64,000 bases of DNA from Fodinibius salipaludis (GTDB lineage: Bacteria; Bacteroidota; Rhodothermia; Balneolales; Balneolaceae). Shown here piece by piece: positions 8,342 to 17,402 of the stretch. A program made the translations under genes and the position numbers. Within the stretch, counting starts at the first letter, position 1. Each line of letters begins with the position of its first letter. The DNA lies in NCBI RefSeq assembly GCF_002287075.1, contig NZ_NSKE01000012.1, positions 1 to 64,000 on the forward strand, written 5' to 3'. The notes under the pieces are model-generated. The model worked only from the letters and a program-made list of their open reading frames with translations. It was not told the origin of the DNA and did not search any database.

Positions 8342-9616
8342 TCACAGGAGCATTCTCATGACGTCGTTCATCGATATGTGCTCTCCGGTTAAGAATATTG
8401 CAATAATTGGATTACCCAGTATGGTAGTTGCGCTAATACTGTAGAGGCCCATTCTCACCGATACCACAATAAACAGGACCAGGGCCGGTGTAGCTGCTAT
8501 AATAAATCGTTTCATAACCTTTTCATGTTCTTTATTCTGTACATATAAAGTTATCAACGCCAGCGCTGAAAGATTTGCAATGGACAGAAACCGCCCTCCT
8601 GAAGGTAATGAACTAAATAAATTAGCAACTCCATAGAACAACAGCGTAAAACAAAATAGATTAAGCCAGTTCTTATTTTGCATAAAAAATTTCTTAGCCC
8701 TAAAAAAAAGTACTACCAGAAAACCCATTATTGACCACCTCATGGCACGACCATACCAATCCATGTACCAATTCTGAGAATTCGTTGTTCCTTCCCTATA
8801 ATTCTCAACGTATTGCTCACCTCTATATCCAGCTGTTCGTTCTTGAATAATTTCTGGTGCATAACCTTCAACTAACTCATTAAATACAGACAAGTTAATC
8901 TCTGATACAAAAAAGGTAAGGCAGTAAAAAACAAAGTAGATTAGAAGTCGATTACCGGCAAATATATATAGATATAGAATCGACACCGGTACCAAAAATG
9001 AAAAATGTACTAAGATTGATAATGAAGCAATAAGCACTCCACTTTTTTTACCTTCATAGAGATAGGGAAGCAGACCATAAATAAAAATATGTGCAGCAGT
9101 CCACATCCGAAAACCGTTCATGTTCCAAATTGGAATTACTAAGAAAAAGCAGATAAACAACAGGGCTGTAGTAAAACGTATATTACCTTTCAGATGCTCC
9201 AGTACAAACCACATATTGCGAGAAAAGAAATAGCCGAAAATTATCCCGTATACCAGGGTCAATATAGATTGGCTATCGGTAAATCTGGAAAGAACAATGG
9301 AAATGAAAGTACTTGCAACATCTATATCGCCACTCTCACTGTAATATTCCAGCGCCTTGGCAAATGTCATCTGTTGCCCATGAAGATGTTGGTATTTCTC
9401 AACATACCGTGCGATATCAGCTCCCTCACTCTCCGCACCAATAGCAAAGGCAAAGCCATAGAAAGCGATAAAAGCCCAAAGTATATTTTTAGCCCAACTA
9501 CTCCGATAATTTTTAAAAGCTGAGAGCAGGGCCAACAGCGGCCACAACAAAAACAGCATCGCGGAGTAAAATCCTATCTTATTATTTGACTGAAACATGG
9601 CCCTCAACTTTGTCAT
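8342..9616 (-). CDS. EpsG/Wzy-like polysaccharide polymerase, integral membrane
   Basis: This 424-residue protein is dominated by about ten hydrophobic spans. The EpsG-type pattern is visible: an extracytoplasmic segment with GADIARYVEKYQ near residue 65, the WNMNGFRMWTA segment in mid-protein with the conserved Arg, and a large loop near 245-275. Such proteins join polysaccharide repeat units at the outer face of the inner membrane. The annotated start overlaps the end of the glycosyltransferase upstream by 35 bases. An internal Met at residue 7 would shorten the overlap. It is the only polymerase candidate in the locus. Confidence 0.8.
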   Translation of the reverse strand: MTKLRAMFQSNNKIGFYSAMLFLLWPLLALLSAFKNYRSSWAKNILWAFIAFYGFAFAIGAESEGADIARYVEKYQHLHGQQMTFAKALEYYSESGDIDVASTFISIVLSRFTDSQSILTLVYGIIFGYFFSRNMWFVLEHLKGNIRFTTALLFICFFLVIPIWNMNGFRMWTAAHIFIYGLLPYLYEGKKSGVLIASLSILVHFSFLVPVSILYLYIFAGNRLLIYFVFYCLTFFVSEINLSVFNELVEGYAPEIIQERTAGYRGEQYVENYREGTTNSQNWYMDWYGRAMRWSIMGFLVVLFFRAKKFFMQNKNWLNLFCFTLLFYGVANLFSSLPSGGRFLSIANLSALALITLYVQNKEHEKVMKRFIIAATPALVLFIVVSVRMGLYSISATTILGNPIIAIFLTGEHISMNDVMRMLL

Positions 9617-10721
9617 ACAGCTTCAAAAATTGACTACATACGTTTTCGATGCGATAACGTTCTACTCCATTGTATTTATACTTTTGCTCGTAATTACCGT
9701 CTAAAAACCGGCCAACTTTTTCATTGTCTATGCCGTTTGCAGAAATATTTAACACTGGACGTCCGGCAAGGTAATAGTCAATAAGCTTGCTGGGTACCAT
9801 CAACGATGACTGGTTCTCAAAGTTCACCAAAAAATCCATCGTACTTAAGATTTTCAGTAATTCCTTTCGTGGAATATAATCCCTTATTTCGATACGGCCA
9901 CTACTAACTTCTACCCACGGCTTAACCATATCTGAACTTTTGGTGTAAATAATGAACTTAAAATCACGATCTGTACTCAAAAGATGATCCAGAAAAGGTC
10001 GTGGGTCTCTTCCCCCGGGTATAAAACCACCAGCGTATGCAAAGGTGGGCACTTCATGTTTGCTATATGATGAGTAATCAATCTCAACTTCATCAAACCT
10101 GAAGCCTTGTGGAATCACTTCAATTTTGTCTCTGAACTCTGGATAATAGCCCAGTTTAGCATCTTCGACAGGTACCGTAATAAAATCGGCCTTTCGACAA
10201 AATTCCTTTTCCAAGTATTTGAAATAAAACGTTTTATTATACGAATCAATTTTTGACCCCATGTACGGGTCACCGCAATCTGCTACCCAAAGATCAGCTA
10301 CTTCACCCTTTCCTTTCATAGCCTTGGCAACCCCCCAGTGAATAGAATGCGGAACAGCTATGGAAATGAGCATGTCATAGCCTGATTCTGTCTTCAAGGC
10401 ATGTTTTACCTTGAACAGCAGTTCAATATTGGGATATTCGAAAAGTTGAAGCAGTCCTCGTCGCATGATTCGTTTAAAAAGTCTGCTTAACCCATGCTCC
10501 CCATTTAAAATGATCTCTGGAAAATGTAATGGCCCCAAATCTTTGATAGTAACACCATACTCATCTTCAAAAGCAATATGGTGTTCATCATCTTTTACTG
10601 TCAAAAGAGTAACCTCATGTCCCTGACGGGCAAACTCCTTTACCAGTTCCGTCGTCCGAAACGAACGCGGTGAGTTCATCGGATAAAAAGACCGAGATAT
10701 TATTAGAATATTCTTCTTCAT
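9582..10721 (-). CDS. glycosyltransferase, GT4-like (GT-B fold)
   Basis: The protein has 379 residues. The N-terminal Rossmann half begins RSFYPMNSPRSFRTTELVKE and continues with GHEVTLLTV, the usual acceptor-side start of GT4 enzymes. The C-terminal half has FAYAGGFIPGGRDPRPF and, near residues 300-330, a NQSSLMVPSKLIDYYLAGRP segment that takes the place of the E-x7-E donor-binding motif. There is no transmembrane span, so it should be cytoplasmic or peripheral. It lies in the middle of the nine-gene operon, and its tail overlaps the polymerase-like gene. The sugar transferred cannot be read from sequence. Confidence 0.83.
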   Translation of the reverse strand: MKKNILIISRSFYPMNSPRSFRTTELVKEFARQGHEVTLLTVKDDEHHIAFEDEYGVTIKDLGPLHFPEIILNGEHGLSRLFKRIMRRGLLQLFEYPNIELLFKVKHALKTESGYDMLISIAVPHSIHWGVAKAMKGKGEVADLWVADCGDPYMGSKIDSYNKTFYFKYLEKEFCRKADFITVPVEDAKLGYYPEFRDKIEVIPQGFRFDEVEIDYSSYSKHEVPTFAYAGGFIPGGRDPRPFLDHLLSTDRDFKFIIYTKSSDMVKPWVEVSSGRIEIRDYIPRKELLKILSTMDFLVNFENQSSLMVPSKLIDYYLAGRPVLNISANGIDNEKVGRFLDGNYEQKYKYNGVERYRIENVCSQFLKLYDKVEGHVSVK

Positions 10722-10772
10722 TTTTTATCAATTCGTCTTATAATAATATTCCATACTGTAATATTTCTGCTG

Positions 10773-11642
10773 TTATTCCCTTATCTTTTCGGGATTTATC
10801 AATCGAAGTATTAGCCCCACATAAATAATCGCGCGAGATATAAATTTCATCAGGTCAATAGAATAAACGATGAACCGCTCATTTAGACTTAATGCTACTC
10901 CCGATCTTTTTTTTCTGCCTGTAAATCCGTTTTTAATATGACTACCCAATATTCGTAACTGGGTGTGTCCAAATTCTCTTTTAATATTCAAAGCTCCTCC
11001 ACACGTTAAGCGGTAATGCTTTTTAAAAATAGTGTACAAATTACGCGCTGGATGTTTGACTTGTACATCATCAGCATATACCATTTGGTGACCTGCTTTA
11101 GTACACCTGAGTGTAAACTCCCAGTCACCACCAGACTTAACAGAAGAGTCAAAACCACCTATTTTCTCAAACACACTGCTTCTAACTAAAAGGTTCGCAG
11201 TCACCCCTCTTCCACTGGGTACGTTTTTATCTTGTGGAAAAGCCGTTGCACGTTCATACAAATAGCCATATTTACTACCCCTTTCCGGTTGAAAAATATC
11301 TACCTTTCCACCAACCAGATCATTCGTTTCATTGAAATATTTTTGTGCGTTTTTCAACCAGTTTTTATCGGGTATACAATCTGAGTCTGTGAAGGCAAAA
11401 ATGTCTCCGATCGCTACAACAGCTCCTCTATTTCGGGCAGCATAAGAGCCTGGTTGAGGTTCATGGATTAATTGAACTCGTTCCGGTAAGTGAATTTCTT
11501 CTGGAATAGCTCCATCTTCACTGTTATCTACCACAATAACTTCGTACTGATCTTTAGACAGCGTTTGATCCTCGACAGCAGCAACACATTGCATCAGTCT
11601 AAACCAATCGTTGTATGTGGGAATAATTACAGAAAACTTCAT
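10773..11642 (-). CDS. family 2 glycosyltransferase
   Basis: The protein has 289 residues in a GT-A fold. SVIIPTYNDWFRL opens the domain and YEVIVVDNSEDG follows. The DxD-like metal site is FTDSDCIPDKNW near residue 97. GGFDSSVKSGGDWEFTLR lies near 155-172, with the acidic pair that positions the acceptor. One hydrophobic segment near the C-terminus may anchor it to the membrane. Its start overlaps the end of the preceding glycosyltransferase by four bases (ATGA type), indicating translational coupling. Confidence 0.9.
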   Translation of the reverse strand: MKFSVIIPTYNDWFRLMQCVAAVEDQTLSKDQYEVIVVDNSEDGAIPEEIHLPERVQLIHEPQPGSYAARNRGAVVAIGDIFAFTDSDCIPDKNWLKNAQKYFNETNDLVGGKVDIFQPERGSKYGYLYERATAFPQDKNVPSGRGVTANLLVRSSVFEKIGGFDSSVKSGGDWEFTLRCTKAGHQMVYADDVQVKHPARNLYTIFKKHYRLTCGGALNIKREFGHTQLRILGSHIKNGFTGRKKRSGVALSLNERFIVYSIDLMKFISRAIIYVGLILRLINPEKIRE

Positions 11643-12679
11643 TTGTTGGATACCTTTTTAAATTCCAGACCAAAATATCTAAACAACTGCTGAAATAGTT
11701 CTCTGATTAATTTTTTGAGGAACCTCATTCCTTCGAAATTCAGCCCCAACTTTTCAAGAACCTCTTTTTGTCTTTTAAACTCTTCGAGCGACCTCTGTTG
11801 CACTAAATTTCTTGCCAGCAATATGTAGTACTTGTTTAAGATCCTGGAAAAACTTTTTTGTTGCTCTTTTTCATTCAGAAAAAAGCTCCCATAATCCAGT
11901 TGTGAAAATAGTTTGGCATGAATAAAAGCAAAGCTCTCCTGACACTTAGTATTCGACATACTTTCATCGTGGCGTCGGGAAAAAGTCAAAATGTCGTGTA
12001 CAAAACCGAAATCGGATTCCTTTAATAACTCGAGACAGGCACCGGTATCGGATGCCAGATGAGACTCCTCATAAAATTTTTCTCTTTCTCGTATCAGGTC
12101 AGATTTAATCAATAGCGAAGAAGGCGACCCAAATTGGGAATGCCCATACAGTAGATATTTCCTGGCAATCTCTTTTCCGGAATTAAAATTACTCGAATAT
12201 GGAAGGCCGTCCAGATCAACCTTATTATTTACCAAACGGTACGAACTTACAATCCCTACACTTGGATATTCTTCTGCCACTTTCACCATTTGGGACAGGC
12301 ATTCAGGAAAAAGCCAGTCATCAGCATGAACAACTTTGCAATATTTACTTTTGGGTGAAATCTGTCTGAATGCATGATTCAGATTTTCCATCTGAGGAAG
12401 AAACTCCTCATTATTATGTATTCGAATGCGATCATCCTGCGCCACATATTCTCTCATAATCGCAAGGCTGTCATCAGTACTCCGGTTATTTACCAGCACA
12501 TACTCCCAGTTTTCATAATTCTGGTTAAGGACACTCTCAATACACTCCCGCAGAAATTTACCTCCGTTATATACCGGTGTTAACACCGATACAAAAGGTT
12601 GCGTATCAACATCAATATCTGTTGCAGAATGTTTTCCCCGTTCACTTTCTTTTACTGTACCTGCTGAATCTTGCGCCAT
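11639..12679 (-). CDS. family 2 glycosyltransferase
   Basis: The protein has 346 residues. After a 28-residue polar leader, the GT-A fold begins with SVLTPVYNGGKFLRECIESV and NWEYVLVNNRSTDDS. The metal-binding site is KVVHADDWLFPE near residue 115. The C-terminal 100 residues are helical and basic, which often means peripheral membrane binding. It follows the methyltransferase gene by five bases in the nine-gene operon. Together with the next two genes it supplies the three visible glycosyltransferases of this transcript. Confidence 0.9.
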   Translation of the reverse strand: MAQDSAGTVKESERGKHSATDIDVDTQPFVSVLTPVYNGGKFLRECIESVLNQNYENWEYVLVNNRSTDDSLAIMREYVAQDDRIRIHNNEEFLPQMENLNHAFRQISPKSKYCKVVHADDWLFPECLSQMVKVAEEYPSVGIVSSYRLVNNKVDLDGLPYSSNFNSGKEIARKYLLYGHSQFGSPSSLLIKSDLIREREKFYEESHLASDTGACLELLKESDFGFVHDILTFSRRHDESMSNTKCQESFAFIHAKLFSQLDYGSFFLNEKEQQKSFSRILNKYYILLARNLVQQRSLEEFKRQKEVLEKLGLNFEGMRFLKKLIRELFQQLFRYFGLEFKKVSNK

Positions 12680-12684
12680 AATTC

Positions 12685-13980
12685 TTATCTCCCTAAACCA
12701 CTGGTTAATACCGGCAGTTCTCTTTCCATCGGTTTTGAATTAATAATCATTGGTTGTGGTATTGGTACAATAAATTGTGCTCCCCACTCCGATACATACT
12801 GTAATTGTTCTATGATCTCATTTTTCAAATTCCACGGCAGAATAAAAATATAATCCGGCTTAGTATCCCTTATCTTATCCGGTGATAAAATGGGTATCAA
12901 CGATCCCGGCAGATAGTGTCCTTGTTTATGAGGATTTCGATCTACGGTATAGTCAATAAAATCGGTCCCAATACCACAGTAGTTAAGTAGCGTACTCCCT
13001 TTACCGGGCGCTCCATATCCCACTATAGTGCTCCCCCGGTTTTTTAAATTAAGAATTAGTCTCAGAAGATCTCGTTTTGTTTGACGTACATTTTCTCCAA
13101 ATTTCTTATAAAAATTTATATTTAAATATCCTTCCTGTTTTTCTCGAAAAAGAATTTTATCAACATTTTTACTAATTTGATATTGATTATTAGACAAGCG
13201 AGTTACAAATATTCTTAAAGATCCGCCATGCGTACTTAGCTCTTGCACATCAAAAATCTTAAATCCGTGTTTTCTAAATATGGATTGTATACTGTAAAGC
13301 GAATAGTAGAAGAAGTGTTCGTGATAAATCGTGTCAAATTGATTGTTCTTGACGAGTTGTAACAGATGCGGAAACTCAAAAGTCATGATACCTTTTTCCT
13401 TCAGCATCACTTTTAACCCTTTTATGAAGTCATGTATTTTTGGGACATGAGCTAAAACATTATTACCCAAGATTAAATCGGCGGACTGATATTTTGTTTT
13501 GAGTGTTTTAGCCGTTTCTTCCCCAAAAAACAGTAATTCGGTCGGTATCTCCTTTTCCATTGCAGCATTTGCAACTGTAGTTGATGGTTCAACGCCAAGA
13601 ATGGGAATCTTCTTCTCTTGGAAATACTGCAGTAGATACCCATCATTACTGGCTATTTCTACCACAAAGCTTTCCCGATCAATACTGTAATTATTGATCA
13701 TGAAATCCACATATTTCCTGGCATGTCTCAGCCATGAATCAGAATAGGAAGAAAAATAGCTATACTCCTCATATATCTTTTCAGGACTCACACATGTTCC
13801 AACCTGTACTAAGAAACATTGATCACACACGTACGTTTTGAGTGGATAAGTCATCTGCCCCTCATTCGACAGGTCCGGCTTTATAAGCTCGTTACAAAGT
13901 GGAGAAGCTCCCAGATCCACAAAGGTGTGCATTAGGCTGCTGCCACAGTTTAGACAATTTATATTTTCCACGCTATTCAT
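12685..13980 (-). CDS. SAM-dependent sugar C-methyltransferase-like protein with N-terminal zinc domain
   Basis: This 431-residue protein has the three-part layout of the NDP-sugar C-methyltransferase family. The N-terminal zinc domain has Cys pairs (CLNCGSSL, then VCDQCFLVQ). A Rossmann SAM domain carries VVEIASNDGYLLQYF near residue 105 and LGVEPS. The YHEHFFYYS motif near residue 218 corresponds to the catalytic Tyr-Glu-His set of this family. The C-terminal third has a second Rossmann-like domain with VGYGAPGKGSTLLNY. It probably methylates a nucleotide-linked keto-sugar before transfer. It sits just after the sulfotransferase gene. Confidence 0.87.
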   Translation of the reverse strand: MNSVENINCLNCGSSLMHTFVDLGASPLCNELIKPDLSNEGQMTYPLKTYVCDQCFLVQVGTCVSPEKIYEEYSYFSSYSDSWLRHARKYVDFMINNYSIDRESFVVEIASNDGYLLQYFQEKKIPILGVEPSTTVANAAMEKEIPTELLFFGEETAKTLKTKYQSADLILGNNVLAHVPKIHDFIKGLKVMLKEKGIMTFEFPHLLQLVKNNQFDTIYHEHFFYYSLYSIQSIFRKHGFKIFDVQELSTHGGSLRIFVTRLSNNQYQISKNVDKILFREKQEGYLNINFYKKFGENVRQTKRDLLRLILNLKNRGSTIVGYGAPGKGSTLLNYCGIGTDFIDYTVDRNPHKQGHYLPGSLIPILSPDKIRDTKPDYIFILPWNLKNEIIEQLQYVSEWGAQFIVPIPQPMIINSKPMERELPVLTSGLGR

Positions 13981-14024
13981 AACTCTTGACTCTCTATTGG
14001 TGCAAGTAATTGCTCTTTTAAAAA

Positions 14025-14921
14025 TTAATTTACTAATTCTTTAATCTTTTGGTAAAACGACCTTTTTTTATATCGGCTTAGATCTATTTCCCCATCAAAA
14101 CGGTATCCCAATTTATGCGCCAATACGAGGGCCTGGGGATGTTCAAATATTTTCTCCCACTCAATTCTGGAAGAGGATCTATGATGATAGTTATCATACT
14201 TTGTATTAAGTCTGTCAAGCATCTTCTCATCATAATTAAGACTCATAAACGCCAACATCTCAATTAAAGTAATTCTATTAATCTCTTTACTCTCTTCGAA
14301 TAAGTTTTCAAATTTGAGGGAATAAAATGGAACGCTGGAATATCTTTGCTTTATTTCTAGTGCCCGAAGGTTAATTTCTGCCCAGTAATAAAGCGATTTT
14401 TCAAAGAGGCTTAAATTATCCCATCTACTTCTATATTCGCTCAAAATTGCAGAATCATCAAAAGGAGTCAGTTCTGCCTTTTCAAATCGATCTTCAACTC
14501 TACCGGTATACCAATTATGGGTTACAAGTGAAGCAGCAACATTTACAGGATTCCGATATAAATGAATCAGTTTCAATTGTTTTCCAAATCTTTCATGTAA
14601 TTCAGAAATTCCTGCAATACTCTGCCAACCAATTTCGATATAATGCCTGTTCTGTATTGTTTCATCAACAAATTCTAAATGATTATCCAAAATGATATTT
14701 CCTTTTGTTACTGCCGGTCGATCATATATCCCCAGATTTTTTCTTGGATAGTATTCATACTTTATAGGTTCATGGAGCACAATAGCCTCATCACCGTAGG
14801 TGTCACTTATATTTTTAGCAATCCATTGAGTGCCACATCTGGGCGTGCATAAGAATACAGTCACAGGATATACCCTGTTAGTCATATTCTTTGGATAATA
14901 TTTTAAGCCCTTGGTAGTCAT
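14025..14921 (-). CDS. sulfotransferase family protein, first gene of nine-gene operon
   Basis: This 298-residue protein shows the two PAPS-binding elements of sulfotransferases. The 5'-phosphosulfate loop is VFLCTPRCGTQWIAKNI near residues 22-38. The 3'-phosphate strand is LKLIHLYRNPVNVAASLV near 135-152. It probably transfers sulfate to the polysaccharide or a glycolipid. An internal ATG at residue 13 (14885) would place the loop nearer the N-terminus and is an alternative start. A sigma-54-type promoter lies about 80 bases upstream, making this the leading gene of an operon that ends at 4934. Confidence 0.85.
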   Translation of the reverse strand: MTTKGLKYYPKNMTNRVYPVTVFLCTPRCGTQWIAKNISDTYGDEAIVLHEPIKYEYYPRKNLGIYDRPAVTKGNIILDNHLEFVDETIQNRHYIEIGWQSIAGISELHERFGKQLKLIHLYRNPVNVAASLVTHNWYTGRVEDRFEKAELTPFDDSAILSEYRSRWDNLSLFEKSLYYWAEINLRALEIKQRYSSVPFYSLKFENLFEESKEINRITLIEMLAFMSLNYDEKMLDRLNTKYDNYHHRSSSRIEWEKIFEHPQALVLAHKLGYRFDGEIDLSRYKKRSFYQKIKELVN

Positions 14922-14998
14922 TCGAGGATCAGCATCTTATTTTTCATTAGAATTGAACATTAGTACCAACTATCTCCCTTTTCATATAATGATTAACT

Positions 14999-15014
14999 AC
15001 AATAGTTGTGCCAA
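14999..15014 (-). promoter_or_regulatory. sigma-54-type promoter of the nine-gene glycan operon
   Basis: The minus strand reads TTGGCACAACTATTGT: a perfect TGGCAC -24 element, five spacer bases and TTGT at -12. The sulfotransferase ATG lies about 78 bases downstream. Confidence 0.7.
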
Positions 15015-15147
15015 TTCATCAGATTTTAGTGTTATCCAATTTCTTGTATTGAATACAGGCTTTAAGACATATAAATGCCTTTTATATCCATATAATAGTG
15101 ATCAAAAATTTAAGGTCGGATAAAAGAAATGGGAGCGACTAAAATAT

Positions 15148-15172
15148 TTGAGTAATTTTTACTGCTGATAAG
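15148..15172 (+). promoter_or_regulatory. candidate activator-binding site upstream of sigma-54 promoter
   Basis: TTGAGTAATTTTTAC followed by TGCTGATAAG. The core TGAGTAATTTTTAC is repeated exactly, inverted, at 4873-4886. Related sequences occur at 24884-24900 (TGAGCAATAATTTTACA) and 18663-18681 (TGAATTATTACTTGCTAAT), each on the upstream side of a sigma-54-type promoter. Confidence 0.4.
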
Positions 15173-15306
15173 AGAGAAATTACTCGTCTCCTATTTTCTC
15201 TCTTTTTTCTTGTAAGATCTAAACTGTAAATGAAGAGTGAATAGTAAAAACCTAACTCGGATTGATCATTTTATTGTGTAAAGAAAGATTCTCATTGAGG
15301 CGATAT

Positions 15307-16215
15307 TTATTGAGCCGGACTTTTCGTTTTTGAACTTTCTGAATTATAGATATCAACAAGTGCATTTGGAATAGTCCAAGCAGGCTGAAAATCAAAAGTT
15401 GAATAAAATAACTCACTGTCCATCAATGAAAATTCTTCTCGTGGCGTATCCGGCTCACGCTTGATGATCTGCCCGCTATTTTCAAATATACTATTAATTA
15501 ATACAGCCAATTGAGGAATGCTAACCACCTCTCCGGAACCGAAGTTAAAAACACCTTTTACTTCAGGTTTGCCTAAGGCGGCTAAAATTCCATTCACTAC
15601 ATCCTTTACATAAATATATTCTCGCTTCTGGCCTTCCGTTGCATAAAGTTCAATTAATTCTCCCTTTAACGCATTTCCTAAAAATCTCCCCAACATATAT
15701 TCTTTTCTGGCGTCTATGCTTAAGACATGTGCCAATCGAAGACATTTTATAGACAATCCTTTTTTATTAAAATAATCTGCCGTTTGTTCGGAAATCAACT
15801 TACCCAATGAATAAGGATTCTCAGGAGTAGGATGACAGTCTTCAGACCACGGGATATCAGGATTTCTGCCATATACACCACAGGATGAGGCAAATACAAT
15901 ATTGGTAATACTCAAGATCTCACAGGCTCGAAAAATGTTATAATCAACTAACACATTCTTGAATGAGTTATCGGAATTCTTTTTTTGCAGACGTTGAGCT
16001 GCTAAATGAATAACGGCATCAGAATCATTAAAAATATTACAAAGTGAATCTACCTTATAATCTGTTTGCAGCTGTGTAACATTTAGGTCTAAATATTCCG
16101 GTTCAATTTTTAGGTGTTTTCTCGATAGTACAACAGCTTCATAATTTCCAGGCAATATTTTCAGAAGTTCTCGGCCAATCAGACCTCTACCTCCGGTAAT
16201 TGCTATTTTCATCAT
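15307..16215 (-). CDS. NAD-dependent sugar epimerase/dehydratase (extended SDR)
   Basis: This 302-residue protein has the extended short-chain dehydrogenase fold. The NAD-binding glycine motif ITGGRGLIGRELL is at the N-terminus, VIHLAAQRL follows, a conserved SSCGVYG precedes the active site, and the YSLGK catalytic Tyr-Lys pair lies near residue 134. The product is probably an epimerised or reduced nucleotide sugar for the polysaccharide. Its start codon directly abuts the stop of the ATP-grasp gene upstream, so the two are translated together. The substrate cannot be assigned from sequence alone. Confidence 0.88.
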   Translation of the reverse strand: MMKIAITGGRGLIGRELLKILPGNYEAVVLSRKHLKIEPEYLDLNVTQLQTDYKVDSLCNIFNDSDAVIHLAAQRLQKKNSDNSFKNVLVDYNIFRACEILSITNIVFASSCGVYGRNPDIPWSEDCHPTPENPYSLGKLISEQTADYFNKKGLSIKCLRLAHVLSIDARKEYMLGRFLGNALKGELIELYATEGQKREYIYVKDVVNGILAALGKPEVKGVFNFGSGEVVSIPQLAVLINSIFENSGQIIKREPDTPREEFSLMDSELFYSTFDFQPAWTIPNALVDIYNSESSKTKSPAQ

Positions 16216-17331
16216 TTATGTTTTATAAATTTGATACCCGCATTTTTCCATGAATGTATTCATCGAATTTACGACCTCACCATTCTTATAATACCAATCG
16301 TGATAAAGTGAATTACTCGTATCATAATTATCAATATTCACCTCTTTTTCGGGCTTTTCACACATAAATTCCAACACCCAGGTTTCACTTCCATTAGAAG
16401 TCCCGTTTATATTATTGAATACTATCCTATTTCCGGTTCCGCCCATTAAGTGTTTGATAGTTGTTGCCAACAAGTCAACTCCTGTGGCATGTTTGATGAG
16501 TCTCCACATGTGGCAACCGTCCAGCCTTGGCGTCACTTCTATTAGCTTAGGTTCTTTATTTCCCTTCAATTTGATTTGAAAATAAACCGGTCCATTTTTA
16601 ATGCCGATGCGATCAGTAACCTCCACCATCAATTGATGAATTCGACTCTTACTTTCTTCAGTCATAAATTGAGATGGGAAACGATGCTTATTAATGATTC
16701 CCCCTGAAAATTCAGACCAAACAATGCGATCACTGATAAAGGAAAAACAGATCTCTCCATCTACTATATAGGCATTAATAGAAATCTCAGGACCTTCTAT
16801 ATATTCTTCAACAATTAAACGTTTACTCTTCGAATATCTCAGGGAAGTCGAAAATTTCTCAACAAAATCTCTTCTATTTTTAATTAAAAATACTCCTCTT
16901 TGTCCCTGACTGTCTACCGGCTTCAAAATAAACGGATATGAGAATTCAGTCATATCAGACGTCCCTTCCAAAACCCTATATTTCACATTCCAATCTAATG
17001 TACTTAATCGAGCTCTAAGCAGATCTTTATTATGACAAACTCTGGCAATTTCAGGTGTAATGAATGAAGGCAATTTTAATTTATTACTCACAATGGCAGC
17101 AGTCACCATTCCCAAATCGGACCCAACAGAATAAATAATATCAATACCCTCTAACTTCGCATACTTAAAAACCGACTGTTCATCTTTTATATCTATCTGC
17201 TCAAAAGTATCAACGAACTCTTTACCTGCTCCCTCAGATGAGTAACTCACAGCATGAATTACATGGTCACCGGATAGCATTCTTATCAGATCTGCCTGAG
17301 CATTCCCAATTCCTAAAACTAAAAACTTCAT
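16216..17331 (-). CDS. ATP-grasp protein, carbamoyl-phosphate-synthase-like
   Basis: This 371-residue protein has a Rossmann pre-domain (VLGIGNAQADLIRML) and then a CPSase/biotin-carboxylase-type ATP-grasp core. FILKPVDSQGQRGVFLI lies near residues 129-145, LIVEEYIEGPEISINAYIV near 175-193, and the metal-binding PKLIEVTPRLDGCHMW near 265-280. These enzymes activate a carboxylate and couple it to an amine. It is enclosed by two sugar epimerase genes in one operon, which suggests formation of an amide or amino-acid substituent on a sugar. That is inference. Confidence 0.85.
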   Translation of the reverse strand: MKFLVLGIGNAQADLIRMLSGDHVIHAVSYSSEGAGKEFVDTFEQIDIKDEQSVFKYAKLEGIDIIYSVGSDLGMVTAAIVSNKLKLPSFITPEIARVCHNKDLLRARLSTLDWNVKYRVLEGTSDMTEFSYPFILKPVDSQGQRGVFLIKNRRDFVEKFSTSLRYSKSKRLIVEEYIEGPEISINAYIVDGEICFSFISDRIVWSEFSGGIINKHRFPSQFMTEESKSRIHQLMVEVTDRIGIKNGPVYFQIKLKGNKEPKLIEVTPRLDGCHMWRLIKHATGVDLLATTIKHLMGGTGNRIVFNNINGTSNGSETWVLEFMCEKPEKEVNIDNYDTSNSLYHDWYYKNGEVVNSMNTFMEKCGYQIYKT

Positions 17332-17402
17332 CTCTTTAGATTTTTATTATCAATGGTAGAAAGAATTGGGATACTCATGACCGCAACTCTCTATTTATAA
17401 AG

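Larger units (their letters stand above)
14922..15306. other. intergenic regulatory region between two polysaccharide operons
   Basis: This 385-base gap separates the end of the epimerase gene at 15307 from the sulfotransferase start. It contains the sigma-54-type promoter (14999-15014) and a candidate upstream activator site (15148-15172). Short open frames here have no recognisable similarity. Confidence 0.6.

Noticed and set aside
8342-9616. Polymerase-like gene as a Wzx flippase or ligase
   Set aside because: Span pattern and the GADIARY and FRMWTA segments fit EpsG-like polymerases; no MATE/Wzx repeat symmetry was seen.
14951-14975. TTGGTACTAATGTTCA on the minus strand as a second sigma-54-type promoter for the sulfotransferase
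   Set aside because: The -12 part is TTCA instead of TTGN, and a much better site lies 45 bases upstream.
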